DNA from: Veillonella nakazawae
GTDB lineage: Bacteria; Bacillota; Negativicutes; Veillonellales; Veillonellaceae
Assembly: GCF_013393365.1 (NCBI RefSeq)
Contig: NZ_AP022321.1
Location: 654,001 to 718,000, forward strand
DNA: 64,000 nt
Direction: 5' to 3'
Below the pieces are notes generated by a model. It was not told where the DNA came from and searched no databases. It worked only from the letters and a program-made list of their open reading frames with translations. Positions 45,965 to 55,679 of the stretch are shown here, piece after piece. Each line of letters begins with the position of its first letter. Position 1 is the first letter of the stretch. The position numbers and the translations under genes are program-made.

Positions 45965-47383
45965 ATGTATGATGTAAAATCTCCAAAGGCGGAGGAATTT
46001 ATTTCCCATCAGGAAATCCTTGACACCCTTGCCTATGCAGAGGAAAACAAGGAAAATCGGGAGTTGTTAGATGCTATTTTAGCAAAAGCTGCTACATTTA
46101 AGGGGTTAAACCATAGAGAAGCAGCTGTTCTATTAGAATGTCCGTTGCCTGAATATAAGGAAAAGCTTTATGCGTTAGCTAAAGAAATCAAGAAAGCTAT
46201 TTACGGCGATCGTATCGTTCTATTTGCACCATTATACTTGTCTAACTATTGTATTAATGGTTGTGTATACTGTCCGTATCATTCTAAAAATCGCGATATT
46301 AAACGTAAAAAGTTGACTCAAGACCAAATTAGAGAAGAGGTTATTGCCTTAGAAGCAATGGGGCATAAGCGCATTGTTATTGAGTCTGGTGAAGATCCTC
46401 TTAATAATCCTCTTGAATATATTTTGGAATCTATCAAGACTATTTACGGTATTAAAAATAAAAATGGCGAAATTCGCCGTGTAAACGTAAATATTGCAGC
46501 TTGTTCCGTTGAGGATTACAAGAAATTACATGAAGCTGGCATTGGTACATATACATTATTCCAAGAAACGTACAATAAAGAAAACTACGAAGCACTTCAT
46601 CCAACAGGCCCTAAGAGCGACTACGCCTACCATACAGAGGCGATGGACCGCGCTATGCAAGGTGGCATTGATGATGTAGGCATCGGTGTTCTTTATGGCT
46701 TAGAACATTATAAATATGATTTTGTAGGTTTGTTGATGCATGCAGAGCATTTAGAAGCAGTATTTGGTGTAGGTCCACATACAATTTCTGTACCTCGTAT
46801 TTGTCCAGCTGATGATATCGATGTAGATGATTTCAGTAATGCTGTACCTGACGATATATTTGAGAAAATCGTTGCTCTTATTCGTGTATCCACACCGTAT
46901 ACAGGTATGATTATGTCTACCCGTGAAAGTCAATCCATGCGTGAACGCGGTTTGGCATTAGGTATCTCCCAAATTAGTGGTGGCTCTCGTACTAGCGTAG
47001 GTGGTTACAAAGAAGAAGAGAAACCAGAAGATAATTCGGCTCAATTTGATCGCAGTGACACACGTACATTAGATGAAATCGTAGATTGGTTACTAGATCT
47101 TGGATATGTGCCTAGTTTCTGTACTGCATGCTATCGAGCAGGTAGAACAGGGGACAGATTTATGGCCCTCGCTAAATCCGGCCAAATCCATAACTGTTGC
47201 CAACCTAATGCATTGATGACATTAAACGAATACATCATGGATTATGGTGACGAAAAAACTAAAGCTCATGGCGCTAAGGTTATTGAACAACAGTTAGAAA
47301 ATATCAAAAATGATTTAGTTAAAGATAAAGCTAAAGCTTATATTGCACAGATGAAAGACGGCGAACGAGACTTCCGGTTCTAA
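45965..47383 (+). CDS. hydG: [FeFe]-hydrogenase maturase HydG (radical SAM tyrosine lyase)
   Basis: Splits tyrosine to make the CO and CN- ligands of the hydrogenase H-cluster. The radical SAM cluster motif is CINGCVYC near residue 96. The C-terminal domain has CTACYRAGRTGDRFM and HNCCQPN, the CxxC...C ligands of the auxiliary cluster. ATG 45965 follows GAGGT and gives 472 aa, the usual length; a GTG at 45929 would add 12 residues. hydE, hydF and the hydrogenase are not next to it, so it is an orphan maturase gene here. Confidence 0.95.
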   Translation: MYDVKSPKAEEFISHQEILDTLAYAEENKENRELLDAILAKAATFKGLNHREAAVLLECPLPEYKEKLYALAKEIKKAIYGDRIVLFAPLYLSNYCINGCVYCPYHSKNRDIKRKKLTQDQIREEVIALEAMGHKRIVIESGEDPLNNPLEYILESIKTIYGIKNKNGEIRRVNVNIAACSVEDYKKLHEAGIGTYTLFQETYNKENYEALHPTGPKSDYAYHTEAMDRAMQGGIDDVGIGVLYGLEHYKYDFVGLLMHAEHLEAVFGVGPHTISVPRICPADDIDVDDFSNAVPDDIFEKIVALIRVSTPYTGMIMSTRESQSMRERGLALGISQISGGSRTSVGGYKEEEKPEDNSAQFDRSDTRTLDEIVDWLLDLGYVPSFCTACYRAGRTGDRFMALAKSGQIHNCCQPNALMTLNEYIMDYGDEKTKAHGAKVIEQQLENIKNDLVKDKAKAYIAQMKDGERDFRF

Positions 47384-47398
47384 GTAATTCACTGATCG

Positions 47399-47432
47399 AG
47401 AACCTCCTATTGATAATGGGAGGTTCTTTTTT
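47399..47432 (+). terminator. Terminator after hydG
   Basis: AGAACCTCC (47399-47407) pairs with GGAGGTTCT (47419-47427) and is followed by a T-run. Confidence 0.92.
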
Positions 47433-47502
47433 GTTGAGAAAATGTCAAAAGTTAAATGAGAATAAAATATATAAAATGGTTTATTTTATTCGCTTTTTGA
47501 TG

Positions 47503-47530
47503 TATAATAAATAAAAATGATAATGATAAT
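47503..47530 (+). promoter_or_regulatory. -10 element and Fur-box-like repeats before the recJ operon
   Basis: TATAAT at 47503-47508 is followed at 47514-47530 by AAAATGATAATGATAAT, which fits two to three tandem NAT(A/T)AT hexamers of a Fur box. A Fur-family gene lies downstream in the same gene run. Confidence 0.5.
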
Positions 47531-47578
47531 ACGTTGAAAATTTATACTAATATTGATTATAAACTACTGAGGGATATG

Positions 47579-49561
47579 ATGATTAAGAAAAAACGTTGGC
47601 GCATTTCCACAAGCGACAAAGAACAAGAGAATATCTTAATCCGTGAACTTGGTGTGAACCCTATTGTGGCAAAATTAATGGTTAATCGTCACATAGATGT
47701 TGATGAAGGGCGTCGGTTTTTACAAGGCTCTTTGTCTGATTTGTTAGATCCATTCGCATTAAAAGATATGGATGTGGCTGTTTCGCTAGTTCAGGAGACA
47801 ATTGAAAAACATAAACCAATCGTTATTTATGGTGATTATGATGTAGATGGCATTACTGCAACATCTGTTCTATATCGTTTTTTAAAGAAACTAGGTGCTG
47901 ATGTTACCTATTACATACCAGAGCGTCAAAGTGAAGGGTATGGCCTCAATTTAGAGGCTTTAGAGCATCTTATAGAGCAAGGGACAGCTCTAGTAATTAC
48001 CGTGGATTGTGGTATTAGCTCTTACGATATTGTTGAGGCTGTACGTGACCGTATCGATATGATTATTACGGATCATCATACGGCACCAGATATGATTCCA
48101 CGAGCAAAGGCTGTTATTAACCACAAGCAAAAGGACTGTCACTACAAGGATAAGAATTTATCCGGTGTTGGGGTTGCTTTTAAATTATGCCAAGCATTGT
48201 GGCTTACAAAGACTGGTGAATGGTATTTAGATGATTTAGATATCGTTGCATTAGGTACTGTGGCGGACGTTGTGCCGTTAGTCGGTGAGAACCGCATCAT
48301 CGTAAAAGCAGGCCTTGAAAAGATGAATAGTCATCCAAATCTAGGAATTAAAAAACTAGTCGATGTAGCAGGTCTCCATGAACGAACTATAACATCTGGA
48401 CATATTGGTTTCACCTTAGCCCCACGGCTCAATGCAGCAGGTCGCGTAACCCATGCAACACGTGCTGTTGAGTTGCTAGTTACTAATAATGCTGATATGG
48501 CTGAAGCGATTGCTGAAGAATTAAATGAAACAAATCGTGAGCGTCAAGAACTAGAGAGAAATATTCACGAACTAGCTCGTATCGATGTGGCTAACCAAGG
48601 CCATAAGGCAGACTATGTAACCGTTGTAGCCGGTGAAGACTGGCACCCTGGTGTTATCGGTATTGTGGCTTCTCGCTTGGTTGAGGAGTTTTATAAGCCG
48701 ACTTTGGTTATTAGTATCCACGATGGCATTGGCAAAGGCTCCTGTCGTAGTATCGATGGTTTTAATATCTACGATGCACTGAAGTCTTGCGAAGATGTGT
48801 TATTACAATTCGGTGGCCATGCTGCAGCAGCAGGCTTCAGTATTGATGCAAATCGTATAGATGAATTGCGAGACCGTTTGACTGCGTATTGTAAGGCGCA
48901 TGTAACAGCAGAGGAATATATTCCTGTTGTTGCTATTGATGCGGAACTACCCGTTGATGATATCGATGTAGATATTATTGACCGCGTATCAGCCCTTGAG
49001 CCATATGGTATGGCCAATAGTACGCCGGTCTTTGCCGTTATGGAAGCAACCGTACAAGATATAATGCTTATGGGACAATTGAAAAATCACTGCAAGGTGA
49101 TTTTAGAAACCTCTAGTGGCACATTGGATGCCATTGCTTGGAATCGTCCCGATTTATTTAAAACTATATTCATTGGAACTGTGGTGAAAGTAGCATTTTC
49201 ATTGCAAAAGAATGAATGGCAAGGGATGGTTTCTCCGCAGCTTATGATCCAAGCTATTGAACCGCTCACTGAAGAGCCGATTACACTTTCCACGGAAGGT
49301 CTTAGACAAATGTATGTCATAGTAAAACAAGCTATGCGTGGTCGTAGTCAATCGGTTTATAATGTGGAACAAGAAATTTTGCGCCGTAAGCCGGCAGATC
49401 AAAATAATCGCAGTGCCCTTACATCCTTAGATGTATTTAAGGAGTTGGGCATCATAGAAGAATATACCAGTGATGATGGTCAATTAATGCTAAGATGGAA
49501 TGCCATTGAAGGAAAATTAGATCTTGTCACGTCCGTAACATTTCTTACCTATAGTGTATAG
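47579..49561 (+). CDS. recJ: Single-stranded-DNA-specific exonuclease RecJ
   Basis: 5'-3' ssDNA exonuclease of recombination and mismatch repair. DHH-superfamily motifs: IYGDYDVDG near residue 88, ITDHHTAP near 163, and the DHHA1 GGHAAAAGFSI near 412. ATG 47579 (or 47576) follows TGAGGG; a TTG at 47534 would add 15 residues without a ribosome site. It is about 660 aa, with a C-terminal OB-like region and an extra winged tail. First gene of a run reaching aspS. Confidence 0.93.
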   Translation: MIKKKRWRISTSDKEQENILIRELGVNPIVAKLMVNRHIDVDEGRRFLQGSLSDLLDPFALKDMDVAVSLVQETIEKHKPIVIYGDYDVDGITATSVLYRFLKKLGADVTYYIPERQSEGYGLNLEALEHLIEQGTALVITVDCGISSYDIVEAVRDRIDMIITDHHTAPDMIPRAKAVINHKQKDCHYKDKNLSGVGVAFKLCQALWLTKTGEWYLDDLDIVALGTVADVVPLVGENRIIVKAGLEKMNSHPNLGIKKLVDVAGLHERTITSGHIGFTLAPRLNAAGRVTHATRAVELLVTNNADMAEAIAEELNETNRERQELERNIHELARIDVANQGHKADYVTVVAGEDWHPGVIGIVASRLVEEFYKPTLVISIHDGIGKGSCRSIDGFNIYDALKSCEDVLLQFGGHAAAAGFSIDANRIDELRDRLTAYCKAHVTAEEYIPVVAIDAELPVDDIDVDIIDRVSALEPYGMANSTPVFAVMEATVQDIMLMGQLKNHCKVILETSSGTLDAIAWNRPDLFKTIFIGTVVKVAFSLQKNEWQGMVSPQLMIQAIEPLTEEPITLSTEGLRQMYVIVKQAMRGRSQSVYNVEQEILRRKPADQNNRSALTSLDVFKELGIIEEYTSDDGQLMLRWNAIEGKLDLVTSVTFLTYSV

Positions 49562-49572
49562 GAGGTGACACC

Positions 49573-51813
49573 ATGACAACTGTAAATGAAGAAGGCAAAG
49601 CTTTAGTAGAACAAAGCACTTTTGATAAAGGAAAAGCTTTAGCTGAATTTATGGAGTATATCCATACCTATTTAACAGATGATGAGTGTAACCAAGTATT
49701 AAAGGCTTTTGAGCTTGCAGATAAGGCTCACGAAGGTCAGCTTAGAGCTTCTGGTGAACCGTATATCATGCATCCACTAGCAGTAGCTGATATTTTGGCA
49801 CACTTACAAATTGACCATATCACACTTATGGCAGCACTCATGCATGATGTGGTTGAGGATACATCATATTCAAAGGAAGACTTAGAGGAAATGTTTGGCT
49901 CTGAAGTGGCATTCCTTGTCGATGGTGTAACGAAATTAAACCAATTCCAATATGAAACAAAAGAAGATCGGCAAATGGAAAATTATCGGAAGATGATTTT
50001 AGCCATGGCGAAGGATGTGCGTGTCGTTGTTATTAAACTAGGTGACCGCCTACATAATATGCGTACCTTAAAGCATATGCGTAGCGACAAACAAAAACGC
50101 ATTGCAAAGGAAACATTAGAAATCTTTGCTCCTTTGGCACATCGTCTTGGTATCTTCAATGTGAAATGGGAGCTGGAAGATTTATCATTCCGGTATTTAG
50201 AACCAGAAAAATACTATGATCTTGTAGATCAAATGAAACAAAAACGCCAAGCTCGTGAAGACATTGTAAATGATACGATGAGTCAACTCACTAAGGCTTT
50301 AGGCGAAGCTCATATTAAGGCGGATATCAAAGGTCGTCCAAAACATTTCTACAGTATTTACAAGAAGATGAAAAAGGACAATCGCGATTTATCTCAAATC
50401 TATGATTTGCTTGCAGTTCGCGTTATCGTTGATACAATTCCTGATTGTTACGCGGTATTAGGCATTGCTCATAGCTTGTGGAAACCATTGCCATATCGTT
50501 TCAAAGATTATATTTCCATGCCGAAATCTAATATGTATCAATCGTTACATACTACGGTTATCGGTACCATGGGGCAACCTGTAGAAATTCAAATCCGTAC
50601 ATGGGAAATGCACCGCGTATCTGAATACGGTGTTGCAGCGCATTGGCGTTATAAAGAAGGCAATAAAAATGGCGATAAGGATTTCGACCAAAAGGTTGCG
50701 TGGTTGCGCCAAGTATTGGAATGGCAAGATACAAGTAATCCAACAGAGCTTGTAAACGCTTTAAAATTAGACGTATTCTCCGGTGAAGTATTCGTATTTA
50801 CACCAAAAGGCGATGTTGTTAAATTGCCGATAGGTTCTGTTCCACTAGATTTCGCATATCGTGTTCATACCGATGTAGGGCATAGATGCGTAGGTGCCAA
50901 GGTAAATGGTAAAATTGTACCGCTCGATTACACCTTGCAAAATGGTGATATCGTAGATATCATTACATCTAAAACAGGTCGTCCGAGCCTTGATTGGCTT
51001 AATATCGTAGGTTCTTCTGAAAGTAAGAGCAAAATACGCAACTGGTTCAAGCGTGAAAATAAAGCTGAAAATATTGAAAAAGGCTTAGAAGCGCTCGAAA
51101 AAGAAGCAAAACGATTAAATTATAGCTGGAAAGAATTGATTGCAGATAATCGACTTCAACAGGTTACGAAACAGCTCAAAGCAGGTATAGAAGATGAAAT
51201 GTTTGCCGCTTGCGGTTATGGTGGTATCCCTGTAAGCACGGTTCTATTGCGGTTAATTGAACTTTATAAAAAATCTAAAGAAGCAGAAGAGTCTAAACAC
51301 AGCACTGAACAAATCATTGAGAAACTAAAAGCTCAAGGTCCAAAAACGACCAAGAATGGTACAGGCGTTCTTGTAAAAGGCGAAGCTGGTGTTATGGTGC
51401 GTATGGCGAAATGCTGTAGCCCTGTACCTGGTGATGATATCATCGGTTATATCACGCGTGGTCGTGGGGTATCCATCCATCGCTCCGATTGTACGAGTCT
51501 TGGACATACGCCAGAAGATTTAGAGCGTATGATTGAGGTCTCCTGGGATGGTTCTTCTGGTGAATCTTTCCACGTAGGCATCGATATCCAAGCTTATGAT
51601 CGAAATGGTCTGTTGATGGAGGTTATGGCTGTACTTTCAGAATTGAAAATCACTATTACAAACATCAATGCAAAGGTTCAAGAAGATACTAAAACCGTAA
51701 GTATCAATGTAGTTGTTGATATCCGAGATATTTCACAACTTGATTTTGTTATGACTAAGTTGCGCCGTATTCGTGAAGTGTATACGGTACAACGTAGTAG
51801 AGGAGGGGCTTAA
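49573..51813 (+). CDS. Bifunctional (p)ppGpp synthetase/hydrolase (RelA/SpoT)
   Basis: Stringent-response alarmone enzyme of 746 aa. The HD hydrolase domain has MHDVVEDT near residue 96 and LGDRLHNMRTL near 156, so hydrolase activity is likely. The synthetase domain follows (FKDYISMPKSNMYQSLHT near 313-330), then TGS (FTPKGDVVKLP near 412) and C-terminal ACT domains. It is typical of the long Rel of Firmicutes. It starts 11 bp after recJ with AGGAGGTG. Confidence 0.96.
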   Translation: MTTVNEEGKALVEQSTFDKGKALAEFMEYIHTYLTDDECNQVLKAFELADKAHEGQLRASGEPYIMHPLAVADILAHLQIDHITLMAALMHDVVEDTSYSKEDLEEMFGSEVAFLVDGVTKLNQFQYETKEDRQMENYRKMILAMAKDVRVVVIKLGDRLHNMRTLKHMRSDKQKRIAKETLEIFAPLAHRLGIFNVKWELEDLSFRYLEPEKYYDLVDQMKQKRQAREDIVNDTMSQLTKALGEAHIKADIKGRPKHFYSIYKKMKKDNRDLSQIYDLLAVRVIVDTIPDCYAVLGIAHSLWKPLPYRFKDYISMPKSNMYQSLHTTVIGTMGQPVEIQIRTWEMHRVSEYGVAAHWRYKEGNKNGDKDFDQKVAWLRQVLEWQDTSNPTELVNALKLDVFSGEVFVFTPKGDVVKLPIGSVPLDFAYRVHTDVGHRCVGAKVNGKIVPLDYTLQNGDIVDIITSKTGRPSLDWLNIVGSSESKSKIRNWFKRENKAENIEKGLEALEKEAKRLNYSWKELIADNRLQQVTKQLKAGIEDEMFAACGYGGIPVSTVLLRLIELYKKSKEAEESKHSTEQIIEKLKAQGPKTTKNGTGVLVKGEAGVMVRMAKCCSPVPGDDIIGYITRGRGVSIHRSDCTSLGHTPEDLERMIEVSWDGSSGESFHVGIDIQAYDRNGLLMEVMAVLSELKITITNINAKVQEDTKTVSINVVVDIRDISQLDFVMTKLRRIREVYTVQRSRGGA

Positions 51814-52448
51814 TGAGTGAACAACAATTAGTGCTTATGCGCATGCCTTTAGGTCCACTAGGAACAAATTGCTATGTCATAGGCGATAAAGCTGTTGGTG
51901 AGGCTTTCATCATTGACCCTGCCACACCGGAAGTATTAGATGCGCTAAAGAAACATGACTTGAAGCCCAAAGCTATTTTGCTAACCCATGGTCATGGTGA
52001 CCATATTGGGGGCGTTCAAGACATTGTAGATGCCTATCAAGTGCCTGTATATATTCATAAGGGTGATGTGCCGTATTTGTCAGATCCTGAACTCAATCTC
52101 AGTGCTTATAGCAATCCTACACCGATTAAGGTGAAGGCAGAGATCATCGAGGTTAAGCAAGGTGACCATATTACATGTGGCGCTATTAACCTTGAAGTAC
52201 TTGAAACGCCAGGTCATACGCCAGGTGGGGTATGTTATTATATGGAAGGCCTTGTATTTGTAGGCGATACACTATTTAGAGATTCTGTGGGACGTACGGA
52301 TTTTCCAAATGGCTCTTATGAGACGTTAATGGAATCCATTAAAACGCAGCTCTATAAGTTGCCTGATAATATTATGGTGTATCCTGGTCATGGGCCGGAA
52401 ACAAATATAGGTTATGAAAAACAATACAATCCATTTGTTGGAGCGTAG
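51813..52448 (+). CDS. MBL-fold metallohydrolase (glyoxalase II-like)
   Basis: 211 aa. The metal-binding motif HGHGDHIGG (HxHxDH) is near residues 58-66, with further ligands in ETPGHTPGG and VFVGDTLFRDSVGRTD and in YPGHGPET. It resembles hydroxyacylglutathione hydrolase-like proteins of Firmicutes, but the substrate is unknown. The ATG shares a base with the rel stop codon; the rel-MBL order is conserved. Confidence 0.85.
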   Translation: MSEQQLVLMRMPLGPLGTNCYVIGDKAVGEAFIIDPATPEVLDALKKHDLKPKAILLTHGHGDHIGGVQDIVDAYQVPVYIHKGDVPYLSDPELNLSAYSNPTPIKVKAEIIEVKQGDHITCGAINLEVLETPGHTPGGVCYYMEGLVFVGDTLFRDSVGRTDFPNGSYETLMESIKTQLYKLPDNIMVYPGHGPETNIGYEKQYNPFVGA

Positions 52449-52488
52449 GTTTTATAAAATTTTGTAAGAAATAAAGGGGATAGTTATC

Positions 52489-52980
52489 ATGAATACAACA
52501 TTAGAAAAATTAAAAGAACGCATTAAAGACAAAAAATACAAATTGACTACACAACGTCAAACAATTTTACAAGCCTTCATCGATGCTGATGAAAATCATT
52601 TAAGTGCAGAAGACGTATATGTACTTGTAAAAGAAGTGGCTCCTGATATCGGCTTGGCTACTATTTACAGAACACTTGATCTCTTCACTGAACTTGATTT
52701 GTTGAAACGTCTTGATTTTGGCGATGGTCGTAACCGTTACGAATTGAACGACGAAGAGTTTGCTCATTTCCACCATCATTTGATCTGCGTAAAATGTGGC
52801 AAAGTATCCGAGTTTGAAGATGATATGCTTGAAACACTAGAATCCATCATTGCTAAAAAATTGAACTTCCGCACTATCGACCATCAATTGAAAGTATATG
52901 GTTATTGCAGTGATTGCCAAAATCATATGACTGAAGCAGAGCTTGACAAATTAGAACGTATGGCTCATCACCATGCTTAA
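52489..52980 (+). CDS. Fur-family metal/peroxide-responsive repressor
   Basis: 163 aa. An N-terminal winged helix (LTTQRQTILQAF; SAEDVYVLVKE; GLATIYRTLDLF near residues 55-66) and a C-terminal metal-sensing domain with FHHHLICVKCGKVSEFED near 88-106 and YCSDC near 136. Both structural Zn CxxC motifs are present. Fur, PerR and Zur cannot be separated by eye, though it most resembles Fur. It may control the Fur-box-like site ahead of the operon and those near the ferredoxin gene. Confidence 0.9.
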   Translation: MNTTLEKLKERIKDKKYKLTTQRQTILQAFIDADENHLSAEDVYVLVKEVAPDIGLATIYRTLDLFTELDLLKRLDFGDGRNRYELNDEEFAHFHHHLICVKCGKVSEFEDDMLETLESIIAKKLNFRTIDHQLKVYGYCSDCQNHMTEAELDKLERMAHHHA

Positions 52981-54400
52981 TGGATATCTATATACGGGAC
53001 CATTACCGCTTGGTTCTGTAGTGGCCCATAATTGTGGTGCTGCAGGACTGTTTTCTGACAAGGTGCATCCAGATGTTATCCTTGAATCTCACGAAGTCGA
53101 TGGATTGTATACTTTAACAGTTACCATTGGTGAGACGGTTCAGACTTTTGAAGGCCCTGTTTCCTCTATGGGACGACGTCAAATAGGGCAAGCCTTACTG
53201 CGCTACTTGCGTGAATATCAAGGTTTACCAGCTGAGGCGCCTTGGGGGACTATGGTAGGCGTACGCCCTACAAAGCTACTACATAAATATATAGATACAT
53301 ATGGCTCTGTCCACGCAGCAACTCGTCACATTAGGGACGAGTTTTCTGTGTCTATGGAAAAGCTTGCTACACTGGGCTCTATCGGTGAGTATCAACGGCC
53401 ATTTTTAGCCGATACAGACCATAAAAAGGTGAGTCTCTATTGTGGCATTCCTTTTTGTGACACCCGTTGTGTTTACTGCTCCTTTCCGTATGGACTCTAT
53501 CAGGACTATGATGGTAAAAGCCAATTTTTAACTGCCTTAGGCCGCGACATCGAGGATATGAAAACTATTGTTGAATCTTATGGCTTAACGGTAGATACTC
53601 TTTATATGGGTGGCGGTACTCCGACGGTATTAGGGGACGAAGACTTTCACCAAGTTCTGAAACAGCTGTCTATACTTGTTCCTGAAGGTCATGAGTTTAC
53701 TGTAGAAGCAGGGCGGCCGGATTCTGTTAATCCTACAAAGTTACGATCTATGCTTGATTTAGGTGTCAATCGTATTAGCATTAATCCACAAACGATGCAA
53801 GACGATATTTTGCGGCGCATTGGTCGTGGACATAGTGCATGTGATATTGATGAGTTGTTACAATATGTCAAACATAATACGTCGTTAGCGGTAAATATGG
53901 ATTTTATTGCCGGTTTACCAAATCATACGATGCAAAACATGATAGAGAATATGGATTATGTATGTCAAAATTTGCCGGAAAATGTTACAATTCATACGTT
54001 AGCATTAAAACGTGGTAGCCCATTGTATGATTTAAATATGCAAGATGATATCCCTGAGGAACATCTCGTGGCAGACATGATACAATATGGTAAAGAGCGT
54101 CTAGAAGCGGCTGGCTATGTACCATATTATCTATATCGTCAACAATATATGAGAGGACAGTTAGAGAATATCGGCTATACCTTGCCCGGCAAAGCGTGCG
54201 AATATAATATTCAGATTATGGAGGAACGACAAAGTATTCTTTCCATGGGACCTGGTAGTTCATCTAAGTGGATGCGGGCCCCTGAATATCGTCAATTGAA
54301 ACAGCATATGCCAAAGGATGTAGATGTTTACCACGCAACGATAGATGCACTATTAGAGAAACGACATAGAATTTGTAAAAAATTTTGGGAGGTTGTGTAA
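52973..54400 (+). CDS. hemZ: Coproporphyrinogen III dehydrogenase-like radical SAM protein HemZ
   Basis: 475 aa. The radical SAM cluster ligands are C162, C166 and C169 in CDTRCVYCSF. DTLYMGGGTPTVL near 205 and GVNRISINPQTMQDD near 262 match the HemN/HemZ family. It has an N-terminal extension typical of HemZ of Firmicutes. It overlaps the Fur gene by 8 bp, consistent with iron-linked control. A real role in heme synthesis is uncertain since no other hem gene is seen here. Confidence 0.87.
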   Translation: MLNGYLYTGPLPLGSVVAHNCGAAGLFSDKVHPDVILESHEVDGLYTLTVTIGETVQTFEGPVSSMGRRQIGQALLRYLREYQGLPAEAPWGTMVGVRPTKLLHKYIDTYGSVHAATRHIRDEFSVSMEKLATLGSIGEYQRPFLADTDHKKVSLYCGIPFCDTRCVYCSFPYGLYQDYDGKSQFLTALGRDIEDMKTIVESYGLTVDTLYMGGGTPTVLGDEDFHQVLKQLSILVPEGHEFTVEAGRPDSVNPTKLRSMLDLGVNRISINPQTMQDDILRRIGRGHSACDIDELLQYVKHNTSLAVNMDFIAGLPNHTMQNMIENMDYVCQNLPENVTIHTLALKRGSPLYDLNMQDDIPEEHLVADMIQYGKERLEAAGYVPYYLYRQQYMRGQLENIGYTLPGKACEYNIQIMEERQSILSMGPGSSSKWMRAPEYRQLKQHMPKDVDVYHATIDALLEKRHRICKKFWEVV

Positions 54401-55671
54401 TGGCTATTAGAAAACCAAGAGGTACACAAGACTTTTTGCCAGAGCAAATGATAAATTGGCACTATATTGAACAGCGTATGCGTGAAATTTGTAAGGTATA
54501 CGGGTTCAACGAAATTCGCACACCTGCCTTTGAAGATACTAAATTATTCTTGCGTGGCATTGGTGAAACTACAGATGTAGTACAAAAGGAAATGTACACA
54601 TTTACTACAGGTGATGATGGTGGCTCTAGCTTTACCTTGCGCCCTGAAAATACAGCATCTGCAGTACGCGCATATTTAGAAAATAAAGTATATGGTAAAG
54701 AAGGCCTTACAAAATGGTATTACATGGGGCCTATGTTCCGACATGATAAACCACAAGCTGGCCGTTACCGCCAATTCCACCAATTCGGGGCAGAGGTATT
54801 AGGTTCTCAATCCCCTGTAGTGGATAGTGAAGTTATCTGCATGGTCGTACAATTGTTGAAAGACTTTGGCCTTAAAGACCTCAATGTAGAGGTGAACTCT
54901 GTAGGCTGTCCAATATGCCGCCCTGCATACCGTGAAAAATTAATTGAGTTCTTTGAGCCTAAAAAAGAACAATTATGTAGTGACTGCCAAGAACGTTTGT
55001 ATAAAAATCCTTTGCGTATCTTGGATTGCAAAAATGAAACATGTAAATCCTTGTCCGTAGGTGCTCCTGAAATTCACGAACATTTATGTGAAGAATGTCA
55101 TGATCACTTCGAAGAATTGAAAACTTATTTAACGGCTGCCAATGTGCAATATACATTAAATCCTCGTTTAGTACGTGGCCTTGATTATTACACAAAAACA
55201 GCATTTGAGGTACAATATACTCCATTAGGGGCTCAAAGTGCAGTAGCCGGTGGTGGTCGTTACGATGGCCTTGTAGAGGAACTCGATGGTCCTCATACAC
55301 CAGCCATCGGTTTTGCGATGGGCATGGAACGTTTATTATTAGCCCTTGAAAAACAAAACTTATTACCGGAACAAACTGTAGAGCCATCTGCATTCGTAGT
55401 AGCTCTTGGTGATGCGGCTAAGGTAGAGGCTTTCAAAATTTGCCAAGCATTGCATGATGCATATGTATCCGTTGAAATGGACGGACAGGGTAAGAGTATG
55501 AAGGCACAATTAAAATATGCTAACAAAATTAATGCAAAATATGTTATCATATTGGGTGATGATGAATTGGCTCGTGGGGAAGCCATAATCCGATTCATGG
55601 AAACTAGTGAACAAGAAACTGTACCACTCGATACAGTTTCTGAACGTATAACTTCTTTGGTGAAAGGATGA
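54400..55671 (+). CDS. hisS: Histidyl-tRNA synthetase
   Basis: Class II synthetase, 423 aa. It begins MAIRKPRGTQDFLPEQM; motif 2 is YYMGPMFRHDKPQAGRYRQFHQ and the His-specific motif is LVRGLDYYTKTAFEV near residue 260. Motif 3 is GFAMGMERL near 303. The ATG shares its first base with the hemZ stop, and GGGAGG lies upstream. It is followed by aspS as in Bacillus and Clostridium. Confidence 0.97.
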   Translation: MAIRKPRGTQDFLPEQMINWHYIEQRMREICKVYGFNEIRTPAFEDTKLFLRGIGETTDVVQKEMYTFTTGDDGGSSFTLRPENTASAVRAYLENKVYGKEGLTKWYYMGPMFRHDKPQAGRYRQFHQFGAEVLGSQSPVVDSEVICMVVQLLKDFGLKDLNVEVNSVGCPICRPAYREKLIEFFEPKKEQLCSDCQERLYKNPLRILDCKNETCKSLSVGAPEIHEHLCEECHDHFEELKTYLTAANVQYTLNPRLVRGLDYYTKTAFEVQYTPLGAQSAVAGGGRYDGLVEELDGPHTPAIGFAMGMERLLLALEKQNLLPEQTVEPSAFVVALGDAAKVEAFKICQALHDAYVSVEMDGQGKSMKAQLKYANKINAKYVIILGDDELARGEAIIRFMETSEQETVPLDTVSERITSLVKG

Positions 55672-55679
55672 CAATTAGA

